NCBI GenBank assembly: GCA_038501625.1
Contig: JAZAYU010000127.1
Span: 248,001 to 312,000 of the forward strand
Reading direction: 5' to 3'
Length of the DNA stretch: 64,000 nt
From: Corbicula japonica
Lineage: Eukaryota > Mollusca > Bivalvia > Venerida > Cyrenidae
Shown here: piece after piece, positions 22,345-36,557 of the stretch
How the letters are laid out: each line of letters starts with the position of its first letter
How positions within the stretch are numbered: position 1 is the stretch's first letter
Program-made: the position numbers and the translations under genes
The notes under the pieces: generated by a model
What the model saw: the letters and a program-made list of their open reading frames with translations, nothing else
The model's database searches: none
Told to the model about the DNA's origin: nothing

Positions 22345-24093
22345 ATGTACACAAATACGGACTTTGGATATTATTACGAAGGTTTGTTCCATTTCTATAT
22401 TGAAAACAAAAACCTCTAAACTATAACATGTTTCTTAATATTGAAAAAAAAACACTTTGAAATTATCAGTTTACGAGGGAGATTTTTTGTAGAATTTTTA
22501 TTGAGTAAAAATCACCTTTCCTTTAATATGTGTGAACTTACGTCGCCGTGAAATAGAAAAGTAAACACAGTTTTAATGTTCAATTAAATTAATATTTACG
22601 GCGGTGGTAAACATTGCCGTGTTATTAATAGTGTTATTAACCTTTCAGATTATTCGTCCGGATATGACTCAACGGACATCTCCGACGCCGAATCCGTCAC
22701 GTCCTGGGAATCACGTGACAGTCTACTCAGCACGGAACAGGAGAGTAGCAGCAATCTTCTTCCAGCAGACGATAAAGTGGAAATGATGAGCTTCCACAGC
22801 ACGCATGCGCTGTCTGAACACTTGAAGGTGATCCTGGCAATGCCTGAGATGTGTGACGTCACATTCCTGGTAGGGCAAGGCGAAATTCCCGTATATGGTG
22901 TGAGGGCAATAATGGGCACCAGAAGCCGGTATGTCTTCTATTTGAGTGTTTATGTTCATTCAATTAAATTAAAATTACATTCGTAGAACCTTTATAATAC
23001 AAATTGTTAACCGTACAATTTCGTGTGCGTTTCCTTTCGCACACATAAATATTCGATATTAAGTTCCTTGTTGTTGTTAATGCATATCAGGTCAATTATA
23101 TTGGATAGTCATGGTTAAGAGATAATAAAGTGTCTGTTTACTTTTATATTATATTTACTCATATGCGTAAATAAATTATTATTCAGGGTCTTGTACCAGC
23201 TAATACTAAAGCACATGGCAATGCAAGCAGCAGACGACGAAAGAAATACCAGAAAGAGCAAGAAAACAAAGAAAATAAAATCACTCGGCATAGGTCGGTG
23301 TTTATCGCAGAGATTGGTGATTCCGGTAAAGGATTACGAAGCCGAGGTATTCCAAATGTTGATACAGTTTGTTCTTTGCGGAAGTGTGACCATCAGGGAA
23401 GATACGGTAGCCGGTGAGTAATCAAATAACAATTGGCTTTGTTTGTGTTATATTACTGGTTTCCACTTATATATAATAAATCAGATATACTCTATGAAAT
23501 GATGAAGTATTGTAACATTTAGGAAACCAGATTCATGAAAAATAAAATTGGTTGATTATTTATTAAGTTTATTTCTATTTTAGGTTTGTTTTGTGCCGCT
23601 TGCCACTTTGAATTGCCTGAGCTGTCGAAGGCATGTATGGACTTTGTTGAAAGATGTCTGAAAGCAGGTCGTGCCAAGGAGATTCTCTTATCTGCTCGCT
23701 GTTACAGTCATCACGAGGCAGTTAGCCATCTCTTTGATAAGGTAAGTTACATGTTGCCATGTCAGTAAATAAAATCTTGTTTACCAGTGACAAAAATTTG
23801 AGCGGAGTCACCAGGGAAATGTGTTTTAAATGGGGACATTAATCGTTGTCATTATATTTTGTTTATATGTTGCAAGCGTTATGCGTAGTTGTGTAGTAAC
23901 AAGGAATGAACTCCTTTTTTATAGATTGTTAATATTTTCTTGGCATGGATTGGATTTCGCCTTAATTTACTTGACGTTCATTAAAAACTATAAGCCGCTG
24001 ATCAGTTTTGCTTATAATTCCTTTTATACCTTTCAGATTTATTCCATCCTGGACAGGCGCTATATCGCCAAACGGAAAGAAACATTGGTCTGA
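22345..24093 (+). CDS. BTB/BACK-like protein, copy F (gamma), 252 aa
   Basis: Exons 22345-22381, 22649-22928, 23187-23413, 23584-23741 and 24037-24093 join in frame. The ancestral ATG position is replaced (AGGAAGGAAAGACC context), and the first ATG after the TATA box is the downstream one at 22,345. An Asp-to-Tyr change gives GYYYE at the end of exon 1, unique to F. The BTB core has VGQGEIPVYGVR. The loop is RKSKKTKKIK. The tail ends KETLV, which still fits a PDZ ligand. Exon 5 reads ATTCCATC where alpha and beta have ATTCGATC, without an amino-acid change. PolyA signal 24,210-24,215. Nearly identical to J, its partner in the next unit. Confidence 0.87.
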
Positions 24094-24215
24094 CCATTGG
24101 GTGGTCCGAACAACATGTTCCAGGAAATTATACGGCTGCCTCAAGTGCTTTATTTATCATTACATAGTTGTTACAGTATATTTTGTTAATGAATTTTATA
24201 GGAATGTGCAATAAA

Positions 24216-27200
24216 ACATGTACAAGAACTGTGTTTATTAATTATATATCTGTGCATTATTTAAAACATTGTGGAAAACTACTTTTAATCTGAAAAATTG
24301 AGCAATTAATCGTGGAGTTGCCATACACATGCTCTGTATACCCTTATAAGAAGTTAACTGTATAAACTGCTAATGTAAACTACTTAACTGCTACTGGACC
24401 CCTCTGCATCCGCACCTGGAACAGAATCAACATAATTATTTTTCCAAAAACTTGTCGCGAAGAAGTTGTCGAATTGATTTATTGAACTATCATACATCTG
24501 CCTTTTCGTATTTGACGGGGAAAAAGAGCAGAACACTTTACATAGAAGGGTGTGTATTATATCTCAGCTAAGAAGAGGATGAAAATGTACAAACAACATG
24601 TACAAACAAGGACAAATTTCCGATATATTTCTTTTGTTTTAGTGAAATAATAATTTCTTCATAATCAATCTTATTTTCAAGGTTATAACCGAAAACTGAA
24701 AAATTGTCTCAGATAACAGCAATCTGGTTTGTTAAAATTGAGCACAGTCTCACAAAATAGCTAACATAAAGCTTATGATCTGAGCCCAGTACCCGTTCTC
24801 AGTTTACCACAATAGGGAATGGAATTTTCTTCAATTGAACTATTCTCCTTTGGCATTGACTTATTTGGATAAAGTAATGAAAATTTAAATAAGTAACAAA
24901 AGGTTTCAGACATTCCAGATTTAGAATGCTAGACTATTCTGCTAAATCACAGTTAACTGCTGCTCTGCATGGTGACAATTGGGTGTGTACTTTAATTTTG
25001 TCTGAACAAGACTGACTGTATATCAAGGTCGTCTGCCATCTCGTAGTTGATGGAGAAATGAGCAGAACACATTAAAATTGATAGAATGTGTGTGACATTA
25101 AAGGTTACAAGGGGACGACCATGTACTGTTAACTGTAAGCAAACGAGGACAAATTTCCAAGACATCGTTGTTGTTTTCAAGTGAAATGTTTATTTCCGCA
25201 AAACCAATAATGTTTTCAATGTTATCAAACAGAAAATCGAGTTATGTCTCAGATTATAGCAATCTGATTTGGTAGAAATTGAGCACAGTCTCAGAAAATG
25301 GCTAATAGTAGGATTTGTAATTGGTTCCCGTTCTCGGTTTACCACCATATGATGTAGGATTGGCTTTTCTGGAATTTTAACACACATTTCACATTAACTT
25401 GTTTGCATGAAATAATGAATTATGCTAAATACTGAATTTTCTTCAAAAGGAAATAATACGAAATAAAATTGATGTGGTTAGTTAGTGCCTTAAAAGTACA
25501 ATAGTATTTATTGTCAGACAGACATTACAGAAATAGAATGCTAGACCACAATCAATTGATGCCCCGTAGTGTGATAATGGGCTTTTTTACTTTATTTTTT
25601 CTGAACAAGACTTATTGTAAGTCAAGGTCGTCTGCCTTCTCGTAGTTGATGGTGAAATGAGCGGAACACTTTAAATTGAAAAGGTGTGTGTGACATCTAA
25701 GGTTAGAAAGGGATGAACATGTACTGTTGAGCAAACGGGGATATTTTTTTCCTAGATATCGTTGTTGTTTTGCTGAAATATTTATTTCATAACCACTCCT
25801 CCATTGGATCTACCAGCGAGTTTTGTTTCAGCAATTTTAATTGATTTCTACAGTGTTTATTTACCATTTTTGCGAAATATTTAATCGAAATGCGATAAGT
25901 TAGTCATATCACATCTGTTAAAAATGCAAATTATTTATTGTCTAAGTAAATGTTTTTGACATTAAAGATTTTCTTAAAAATGTGGTAGCAACAATGCCAA
26001 ATAAATTTCACTGTCAGTAATATTCAGAACCAATCAATAAATGTCAGTTACTTACCATGAAGTCGCAAACCATCTGCATTTTATTCTTTACTGCAGATTA
26101 TACTGATATTTCGGAATATTTTATTACTCATTGCAAACAAGAAACGTTATTGGTTACACTGCGTTGTATTTGTGTTACACACGTAATTCACAATGATATT
26201 TTTATCGTTTTATAGAAAAGTCGAAGAAAAGTTGTAAAATACATATAAACGTTTAACGTTGTAAATATTTTGATAGCTAAATTCATTACTTTTTAAGATT
26301 AAAACAAACTACACTTACACTTTAAGCTGTAAGCAATGTATTTTTAAAACAAATGTTTTTCAATGCTTTGTGTATGATTTTATTTGTCGCTGGAAATATT
26401 TCTTCGTCCAAATTTGCGAGTTCTGTTTGTTGCTAAGCCTATTGACGAACAAATTGCACTTATCTACCATTTATATACACATATTCTAACTTAATTGATT
26501 ACACATGAAATCAATATTAACATTTTCCTAGAACAATCATAATATACATTATCGTCTGCTCAACTCACTGCATGACGTCGTCTTCACATGGAGCGTATAT
26601 ACTTAGTCTAAGTTATCATATAGTTCTATCGCCATTACTTTCTAGCCTTGGTGTTCACCACAAATTTTCCATCCAATCACTGAGCCAGAATTTCAAATAT
26701 TCTACGCCTCTTATCATTTTTAAAAACCACACGCTTCAACAATTCATAATTAATTATTATGACGTCATGTCTGATAGTTGTCAGGTAAAATTGTGGTGAT
26801 CACTAAGTTATTGAGTGAAACCACTTCGCTACACTCCGTTCCCTTAATTGTTAAAACTTCACTTAATGTCAGTAAAAGTATAACTTATACGTATCAGACA
26901 TTTCAATAATTTGCTAACAAAATGCACAATAATATGTCGTCTGCTCAACTGTTTTAACATCATCTTCCAATGTCGCTTATTTACCCGGAAAAATCGGTCA
27001 AGTAGTTCTACAGCCATTACATTATAAACTTGTACGTTGCAGTCATTTCACGCTGTGCTTCTGCGTTTGACATTTTTCTATTGCCGACAGTCTTATTTCC
27101 AATAAGGATATCCTAGACTTTCCTTATAATAATGGAAAGGTCAGCTTCTAACTGAAAAATAGTTTTCGTTCAAAATTGAAAGCACTGTTTAAACATTCGA

Positions 27201-27891
27201 AGAGTGCATCTGTGACGTCAATACTCTTCCGGAACTACATGCATATCTCTAATGACTGTTGTATTTTGTAAAATTCACCGTGTTGTATCTATATTATACA
27301 ATGCTGAAATAAGCCTGAAGATGTTCTGCTTTGTTCCATTTCTCAGTTGATTTATTTTAGAACTTATCCTACACCTTGCCTCCCTAACTTTTTTCACAGA
27401 AACGCTGATAATCAGCAATATCATTTCGATTTATTTTATTTGCAGAGATATATTTTATGATACTTATGTTTAATTGTATTTTTTATTTTCGTTTGCATTT
27501 TATGAATATGTTCTTCATTTTCTTGTACTCGCTATTGTAGTATTTCAAACAAAATCTCGTATTTACGGAATTTTCTTATTTTCATGACGAGCCTCGTTTT
27601 GAGTTAATTGTTAATTATCAAATATTTGTTAGAAATTGTGTTCTAAATTATGATTATGTAAAAATGTCTTAAACAATGTAACCAGTGTTATTATTTTAAA
27701 GCGTACAAACAATTGCACAAACATCGATAACTTTATGGCACGTGTGAATAATATGCTATAGAACTGTCTGGCTGTCACTGATCTTTTCTATAAACCAATC
27801 ATAATACTTAAAATCTGTGCACAGACCAATTAAAATAAAGATACGTGACACCTGACTCCAATCACGTGAAACATAGCAAGGACAAGATTTA
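24216..27891. other. Spacer between copies F and G
   Basis: Begins with the degenerate repeat units (about 24,500-26,040) described after copy A and continues as AT-rich spacer shared with A-B and J-K. No gene is supported; small reading frames at 24,992-25,180 and 25,190-25,387 lie inside the repeat units and are not kept in all of them. Confidence 0.65.
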
Positions 27892-27952
27892 CTCTGTCAA
27901 AATGTCGATTACTGGTCAACGTAAGCTCAGATGCCCAGACAAAATATAAAAT
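27892..27952 (+). promoter_or_regulatory. Promoter of copy G: conserved block and TATA box
   Basis: The block starts at 27,892 and TATAAAAT lies at 27,945-27,952 (spacing 53, as in B and K). The downstream CACGTG E-box is intact and the upstream one is ACGTGAC. Confidence 0.75.
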
Positions 27953-28022
27953 AAGGTAAAAATCTAAGTAAGTCACAAATTTGACAACACATTCATAAAG
28001 AAGTAATAAAACTTACATAAAG

Positions 28023-29887
28023 ATGGAAAGAGTTCCGATGATGAACGCTGAGGCAGAAGATGTGTACACAGATACGGCATTTAGTTATGATTATGAAGGT
28101 TAGTTGAACTTTTTTCTTCAAAACAAATATTCATCGAATATACATATTTCTTAAAAAAAAGACACAATACAAATTATTTTACGATATATGTTAATTGCTT
28201 AATATTTTCGTGTTTTTTTATATAAAAAAACCCCCATACGTTTACATATTTGTCAATTAACGAATAATCGTCACGCCGAAATGAGAGACTTACCGTGTTA
28301 TTATATCTTGCAGATTCTTCATCCGGATATGACTCTACAGAATTCTCTGACGCCGAATCCGTCACGTCCTGGGGATCACGCGACAGTCTACTCAACACGG
28401 AACAGGAGAGTAGCAATAATCTTCTTCCAGCAGACGATAAAGCGGAAATGATGAGCTTTCGTAGCACACATGCGCTGTCTGAACACTTGAAGCTGATCCT
28501 GGCAATGCCTGAGATGTGTGACGTCACATTCCTTGTAGGGCCACGTGTTCCCGTACATGGTGTGAGGGCAATAATGGGCACCAGAAGTCGGTAGGTATAC
28601 TATATGATTATGCAGTTTACGCACTAAACGTTCATTCTCACTTTATTCCTATTCGCAGCAGAAGTTCTAAAAGTAGTAACATCTAAAATTGAACTCCACT
28701 CGTACAAGATATATTTAATCCATTCATTTCTGTGATTTTGTTATGACAGCAAAACTCTAATAGAAACACATTATTTATTAATTTGTTTCACGATACGATT
28801 CCGGTATTCATATTGTGAAATATGTTATCATTCAGGGTCTTGTACCAGCTGATATTGAAGCATATGACGATGCGAGCAGCAGACGACGAAAGAAACGCCG
28901 GAAAGAACAAGAACACAAAGAAAACCACGTCGGTCGGCATCGGTCGGACATTATCGCAGAGACTAGTGATTCCGGTAAAGAAGTACGACGCCGAGGTGTT
29001 CCGAATATTGATACAGTTTGTTCATTGTGGCAGCGTCACGATCACTGAAGATACAGTAGCCGGTGAGTAGATGAATACACATGACATCTTCTAATATTGT
29101 CTTAGATAAGATAGTTATAAATCTTGCGAAAAATGTATTTTTCCCACTTCCTTCTCAAAGTGGGATGCATATAGAGTTGCACCAGTCTCTTCGAACCCAA
29201 ATTCTTGTGGAATCAACCCCTCATTAACTATCGGGCAGATTTCTTCAACTTGCACAGATGATAGGCAGGATGTGTAGATGATCGTAAAGAAAAGATTTTT
29301 TCCTAAGACCATTTTTACCCGAGTTATGACCTTTGTTACAAATTTTGTTGTAGTATCAATGCCCCACGCAAACATTCTATTTATTTTCTTGAAGTATGAC
29401 GACCTAAACAATTCACTTTATATTTTCATATTCATGTTTTTATATTTTAGGTTTGTATTGTGCCGCGTGCCACTTTGAGTTGACTGATCTGTCCAAGGCA
29501 TGTATCGACTTTGTGGAAAGATGTCTGAAAGCAGGTCGTGCCAAGGAGATCCTCTTCTCTACCCGGTGTTACAGTCACCACAAGGCAGATTCCCTCCTCT
29601 TTGATAAGGTATGTTACGCGTTTCTTTTCACGGAGTTTGTACATATAGGCTGACACACACAAAAAATAACTACTGGCATTGACAAACATCAGCGCTGGGT
29701 CATAGGACAATGTTAAGCTGTTAACTCTGTAATTATTTTCTTTAAATATTTTGCTTACGTAATTTAATACTTATTTATGATTGATAACAAATACTTTCGT
29801 CATATGCTAACAGTATTATTTATTTTTCAGATTTATTCGATCCTGGACAAACGCTACATCACCAAACTAGAAGAAACCTCTGTCTGA
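28023..29887 (+). CDS. BTB/BACK-like protein, copy G (beta), 264 aa, mosaic exon 4
   Basis: Exons 28023-28098, 28314-28590, 28836-29062, 29451-29608 and 29831-29887 join in frame. Exon 2 lacks one glutamate codon inside the BTB core: GPRVPVHG where other beta copies have GPREVPVHG. Exon 4 carries an alpha-type stretch, GRAKEILFSTRCYSH, while B and K have GRDKEILLSARCYSH; its DNA matches alpha copies over about 40 bases, suggesting gene conversion. Exon 1 also differs (ERVPMMNAEAEDVYTD). The tail ends ETSV with Ala-to-Thr two codons into the KRYITK part. PolyA signal 30,039-30,044. It opens the second beta-alpha-gamma-gamma unit. The missing BTB residue may or may not matter for folding. Confidence 0.87.
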
Positions 29888-30044
29888 TTTTACGACATGT
29901 CTTCAATTCATTAACTAAATACAACAATAAGGACTTAAACAGCGCATGTTCACATGTTTAAGAAAGTGCTACTAAATTTGTTACTTTGTTGTTACATTAT
30001 TGTTAAGATGGTTTTATGTAAATGATATTGTAATATGCAATAAA

Positions 30045-33000
30045 AATATGCAAGAAATTTCCTTATAGTTTTACATTTACTCGCTTACACTTATGCAAGT
30101 GAATGAAAGTAAAATTTTCATTTTAAGTTTTATCATATTATACAAGTTGATCAACATGACGCCTTCGACGTCATGAACAATTGAACCATGTGATATTTGT
30201 ACTAAAAGAATGCATTCAAAAATGCAGAATTCTCATGCGAACAGTATTTCTGTTTGTTTAAATGCGCGTATACCAATAAAAAAGCGCGTATACCAATAAA
30301 AACAATTTCCTCTGTTGATGCGTAACTTAAAAAAAACAACAACAAAAATACCCACTTGCGATTTATGTTCAAAATTTATTTTAATTGTTTGTTGTTTTAA
30401 TATAAATTGCGGTCTATAATGGACTCTATAGATTCGAACCCGGGCGTCTGGGCTATAAGCCGATCTCCTAATCCTAGGCGGTGTGAACAGAAACCTGCCG
30501 ATGAACAGGTTATATCTAATCGAGCCAGACATTGTTTGAATAATAAAATTTATTTTTTCAAAAACACTTGAAACACTGACTTTACTGAATACCAAAAACT
30601 GCACAAATACCAACACACACGATTACGATTGAATCGACAGAGATTAAAATGTCCTACCGGAAAACACAGGTGCGCACGATTTGCATGCTTTTTGCGTGTG
30701 TAAGTGACAACTTGGGAAATGTGCTTGGATATTGAATTATTAAAGCTGATTATTAAAGCTTTTAAAATAAAACTAGTAGGCACTTTTTGGAACATATGAG
30801 TGTATATTTTATTCATCATTTCCAATTCATTTGAGTGGATTTTTTATTTCGACACCAGAAATGCGTTCCTACCAGGTACTTGATTTTATTTTCAATTTGC
30901 CAATTATTCACTTTTTCAATAATTTTTCAATGTTCTTTCCATTAAAAATTTTTAAGTAACATATAATAGCTAAAATACAAAATGCAAGAAAAAATTATAA
31001 TTCCATTTTGACAATAAGTGAGAACAATTTACTGATTTACACACAATCATCCTTACAGTGATTATTTTAGGTGTAGATATTTTAGATCCTACTTCTAAAA
31101 GTAAAAGCGTTATTTATTAAAGTGCCAACCTCTCGGGCTTATAACTTGTCACTTCAGTGCCCAAGGTTATAAAACTGAGCATGGAAACCAGTCTCAAATC
31201 TCAAGCATCTGATTGGCTGAAATGGCGACCAGTCGCCATTTCGGCCAATCAGATCCTTGAGATTTGAGACTGGTTTCCAATTTCAGTTTTATAACATTCC
31301 GCCCTTATCACCATTTAACATCTTTACTTCCCGAATCCTAATGTTATAGCAGGTAATTGTCAACTATTCTTTAACTAGTGGCGTCTCTTTAACCGGTCAT
31401 ATCAGAACAAGGCTATAGTCGGACTCGAAACTTCGCCCCGTAGAGAACAAGGCTGGTATAACGTTTTTAAGATTTGGCCGTTACATGAATTTCAATTTGC
31501 GTCAAAATGAATTGATAATGAGGAGTTAAGAAAGCGTCACGTGACACTGTTATAACAAAGAATGATATCATGGCAGATTTTGATTTTTCAGGGATTGATG
31601 CGTCACGTGTAAAGATTTTTGCTGATAAACTATATTTGAATGTACTTGTCTGTCACGTGACTGTCTTGTTATCGATAACGTACTTTAGTTTGGAATTGTC
31701 TATAATTAACTGGATTTTCTAGGCAACACGCTTTGTAGAAATGTTATAATTTACATGCCGAGTCTCGTTTTGATTTTATTTACAGAAAGGTAAAAATATA
31801 AATCGCATTTTAACACGTGAAAATGACGACGATCACTTCATTTTGGGGAAGGCAAACAGAACGGATCTTTAATTACACCCAAATATGATAACATACACTA
31901 AGGGCAATATAACACAATTAAATGACACAACGAAATGTATACGGGGATAATAATAACTATTATCAACAAGTTACGTGGGAGAAAGTTAAAACTTAAAATA
32001 TTTACGCTTTGTCAACGTGAAGTTTTTTTTCTAATACATAAGTTAACTGTCAAGAAGGAGGATCTCAAATGTAATTCGTATCAAGGAAAAAAACGCATTT
32101 TAATATGTGAAAATGAAAACGATCTCTCGTGCAAACGTTTTCATTCCCTAAACGTATATACAACCTATGTGTGATAATTGTTTCAAACATATGTGTTTCC
32201 ATGCTTTTCTTCTCTATTTGAAAATATCCGTATATACGACAATAATGCCTGCTTCACTCATCTAATGAAATCCACGTCTGAAGAAATCATAATGAAGATC
32301 AGTAGATTTGTAAAAATTGAAATGGCAAAATTCAAATGACCTGTTTCAAGTTCGCAATAGAACTATGACCTATCTATTTCATGTATTCATTTATTTTACT
32401 TCCTTCGTAGAATGTATCACAGGCGTAATGAACACGTTTCCTTTTTCTTTTAAGTCTTCAAATCTCACAGTAATTTAAACTTTTAAAAAGAAATTCGAGC
32501 TTTCCTCAGTATTTATACTATTCACTATATTCAAAATATGTTTGTTAACACCTCGATATTTATGTTAAATGAACCTATAATCTGCTCTCCATCATATTAT
32601 ATATTGACTGTTCCCATGTTACATGTACTACACGTCTGGGAAAATAAAGATTATGTTCTGTTCTGTTCTCTTATATTACCAATAACCTTTTTTTGTTTAT
32701 AAAATTCTTCAGTATGGAAGAAAAACTGATTTTTCTTTTTTATCTATATTTCGAATAACATTTTTTTGTTATTTACATAACGTTTGGTATGAAACATATA
32801 TGTATGCGTGTTCAAATTTGCCATTGTTATGGGCAAAAAAAACTTTCATACAGGCATATCCTCCAATTAAATGTTATATTTTAATTTTAAAGAAATGATA
32901 TAATGCGGAGCTTACAAACAATCGCACTGACTTTCTGACTGAGTTAATCACATGTGTGAATAATAATCTAATGAGGTGTCACTGTTCTATTCTGTAAACT

Positions 33001-33095
33001 TATCATTTGTCTTAAAATCTGTCAATAAACCAATTAAAATTAAGATCACTGACACATGACTCAAATCACGTGTAAACTAGCAAAGACAAGATTTA
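30045..33095. other. Spacer between copies G and H
   Basis: Collinear with B-C. Holds a tRNA-like segment near 30,432-30,527 (minus strand) and the 130-bp foldback at 31,166-31,295. A small tandem duplication (GCGCGTATACCAATAAAAA, near 30,265-30,300) is private to this spacer. No gene is supported. Confidence 0.65.
31166..31295. repeat. 130-bp foldback, G-H spacer
   Basis: Same element, size and position as 7759-7888, so it was duplicated with the unit and did not arise by a separate insertion. Confidence 0.8.
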
Positions 33096-33155
33096 CTCTG
33101 TCAAAATTTCGATTACTGATCAACATAAGCTCAGATGCCCAGAAAAGTATAAAAT
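33096..33155 (+). promoter_or_regulatory. Promoter of copy H: conserved block and TATA box
   Basis: The block starts at 33,096; TATAAAAT is at 33,148-33,155, spacing 52. The E-box arrangement is as in C: downstream CACGTG intact, upstream lost. Confidence 0.75.
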
Positions 33156-33225
33156 AAAGTCACTGTTAATATCCGAAGTAGTCACAAAGCTGATATTACA
33201 TTAAGATAGATTCACACTGACAACC

Positions 33226-34988
33226 ATGGAAAGAATTCCGCTGATGCACTCTGAACCAGACGAGGTATACACAAATACGGCGTTTGGATTTGATTATGAA
33301 GGTTAGTAACATTTTCATTTAATATATTTACCGAGTAAGGATACATTTATTTTTTTACAGAACATGTTGCAGTTTGGGAAAAACACATAGAAATGAAAGT
33401 TAAAATACATAGAAATGAAAGTTACGTGTATTTCGTGGCAGAGTAAAATCACTTTTTGCTAAAATTGTTTACATTTACGAATTGAGTCCACGAAAGTGTT
33501 AAATGAATTTAGAAACAGGTTCTTTGCTTTGCTGACATTATAACGTGCAATTAATTCTTTCAGATTATTCGTCCGGATATGACTCTACAGACATCTCCGA
33601 CGCGGAATCCGTCACGTCCTGGGAATCACGTGACAGTCTACTCAGCACGGAACAGGAGAGTAGAAGCAATCTTCTTTCAGCAGACGATAAAGCGGAAATG
33701 ATGAGCTTCCATAGCACGCATGCGCTGTCTGAACACTTGAAGCTGATCCTGGCAATGCCTGAGATGTGTGACGTCACATTTCTTGTAGGACCACGTGAAG
33801 TTCCTGTATATGGTGTGAGGGCAATAATGGGTACCAGAAGTCGGTATGTATTTTAGTGCTTCTAATTTTCATACATTAATCGACCCACATTTCCACTACA
33901 TTCATAACACTTGTACGCGGCAACTTTGTATTCAGGTCTTCACATTAGACAGAATTTTCAGACAGAAGATACAAAAAGATGTTCTTTCGTCGTTTTATGC
34001 GTGACCACTCAACTATATTTTAAAAATGTTTAAGAAATGTTGCCGTTTTCTTAAGTTAATAATATACATGTTTATTATGTATAAATATCTGTACATATAT
34101 GGGTAAATATTTTATCATTCAGAGTCCTGTACCAGCTGATATTAAAGCACATGGCAATGAGAGCCGCAGACGATGTGAGGAACGCCGGAAAGAACAAGAA
34201 AACGAAGAAAACCACGTCGACCAACATCGGTCGGTCTTTGTCGCAGAGACTAGTGATTCCGGTAAAGAAGTACGACTCCGAGGTTTTCCGACTGTTGATA
34301 CAGTTTGTTCATTGTGGAAGCGCCACCATCAATGAGTCTACAGTAGCCGGTGAGTAGATGGAATACACATATCAATAATAAGAAATGTATGCCGTTTTCT
34401 ATTTGTATTTTGTCTCCGTTGTTTTAAATATACCCCAAATAGTCAGATATGCATTCGTGTCAGATAAATTGTGTACATTATGTTTTGAGAATATGTTGTT
34501 TTATATTTTAGGTTTGTTTTGTGCCGCATGTCAATTTGAGTTGTCTGATCTGTCGAAGGCGTGTATGGACTTTGTGGAAAGATGTCTGAAAGCAGGTCGT
34601 GCCAAGGAGATCCTCTTCTCTACCCGGTGTTACAGTCATCACAAGGCAGCTACTCTCCTCTTCGATAAGGTGAGTTACACTAAATACATTTTTTTTATTT
34701 TAGCAATTTTTTACATTTTTATTTTCTAATTATAACTTTTATAACTTTTTCTTAAAGTAATACAATTCTTCGGAAGATAAGAACGGTTTGCAATCGTTTT
34801 CGACTTGGATTATGTTTTCTGGTGCTGCATTACTATATATATATTGGATATTCTAAGTCCCATTTTTGTATTTTTTTAATTATGGGAATACTGCTATATT
34901 TTATTAACCTTTATATTTTTCTTTATTCCAGATTTATTCGATCCTAGATAGACGCTTTATCGCACAACTGGAAGAAACACCTGTCTGA
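33226..34988 (+). CDS. BTB/BACK-like protein, copy H (alpha), 265 aa
   Basis: Exons 33226-33301, 33564-33843, 34123-34349, 34512-34669 and 34932-34988 join in frame. Exon 1 and most of exon 2 are identical in protein to C. Exon 2 has PVYGVR, a tyrosine shared with gamma genes, where other alpha copies have PVHGVR (one base, CAT to TAT). Exon 3 has Thr-to-Asn (SATINEST). The tail ends EETPV and so fits a PDZ ligand. PolyA signal 35,141-35,146. In intron 2 and exon 5 it groups with D and L, not with A and C. Confidence 0.88.
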
Positions 34989-36064
34989 TCAATTCATGAC
35001 GTACTACGACGCCACGAGCAATTCTTATGGACGGCGCTTGTCATGATATTACAGAAAGTTTTCGCACGTGCTTCTTATGTTATATTGTTACAGTATTGTT
35101 AAACTTGTTTCATCTGTCAATGATTTATTAGGGGATGTGCAATAAAACATATGCAAGAAATGTGTATTGGTTTTGTATTTCTACAAATGATTATCGTGTT
35201 ATTGAGTGACAGTTATAATTTGCATTTGAAATGTAAAATTTTACAGTCCTACAATATGAGGTCTATATGTTAGCGTCCCGGTTTAACACGAACAAAACAC
35301 TGGCCACATTAAGCAATAAGTTTTCTTATTATTGTCGATATGAGAAAGAAACATAGTATTAACTAACATATCATAATATACCTTCTCCCTTATTGTGTCC
35401 CTTCTTTGATTCCTAGAGTTTACCGTAAAAAAGAACGACATAAATATGTAGTTTTCGAATGTCGATGACCTTAGTGGAACAGCTTGATACTGTAAACCCC
35501 TCTCATGATCCTTTTTACAATTCTGCATTCTTCCTTAAAACTTTACAGAAACCCAACTGAATATACAATTTGTTATTTTACTCTGTTAAAGAGTATGTTT
35601 TTAATTGCGGCCAATTTGGATGCATCGTCGCACCCATAACGCGGTGCGATTACAGCCAGCATCGGCTTTGTTCTAGACTAATTCTAATTCTACTGTTCTA
35701 GAGTTGGATTGATGGTGTGCAGCTTAAGTCCATGACTAATTTGTGCGAAATATAAAAAAACATGAAAAAGGACAATAAGAAAAGAAAACACGTTCTCTGA
35801 GGGAATGATGAAACTAACCCATCGTATTCAATAACTTCTATAGTAAGTAATCACTAGGGAGCACTACCTTACTACAATACTCAACATAAATAAAATGAAA
35901 ACAGCAACCGTTATCGAAAACTTCGGCCATTTATGCAATGTGCAATTTAATTGCTTTCAGAAACATTTCTTTTAAATACCATCTGTAACATTATTCTATA
36001 TGTTATTTTCACATAAACAGTTTATACGATGCACATATGAATATGTAAATAATATTTATGTTAT

Positions 36065-36221
36065 TTGTTCAATCCCGTAGGCGTGAAAGACAACTTTCAC
36101 TGGTAAGAAAAAATAATAGCAAAACTCTTGTTTGATTGAAAATGGGTATTTATTTAAAAAATACCATAAAAGGATAAATAAAAAATCATTATTTTTTCTT
36201 ATCTGGGCGGCAAGAAACGCC
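36065..36221. repeat. Partial copy of the 217-bp TIR element, H-I spacer
   Basis: Counterpart of 14,816-14,973 and truncated at the same place, so the truncation is older than the unit duplication. Confidence 0.7.
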
Positions 36222-36557
36222 GTCCAGGAATATAGGTAAGAACAAAGCAGAATAAAAAATATTAAATAAACGGAAAGAAAATAATAATGGGAACCAATCA
36301 GAGTGGAGGAGGAATGGGAGGAGGCGGTTGAAGAGAAAGTTTAGCGTGGCTTCTTGATAACAGAACTAGAGAAAGAATGGCGTTCGATTGATGCCATTGG
36401 TTAAAATGGATCATGTGATTAGCATCTCGATTCCGATGGGTTCCCACATTAACATAATGCATATCAATAACAATGTACACGGTAATATATACATGAAAGA
36501 TAGAAAGATTTAATAATACATAAATTATTTTATAATCATAAAATATATTTATGTTAT

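Noticed and set aside
28174..28581. Minus-strand reading frame of 135 codons across exon 2 of copy G, with similar ones in other copies
   Set aside because: It is a shadow of the conserved sense exon; no start context, splice sites or promoter on the minus strand.
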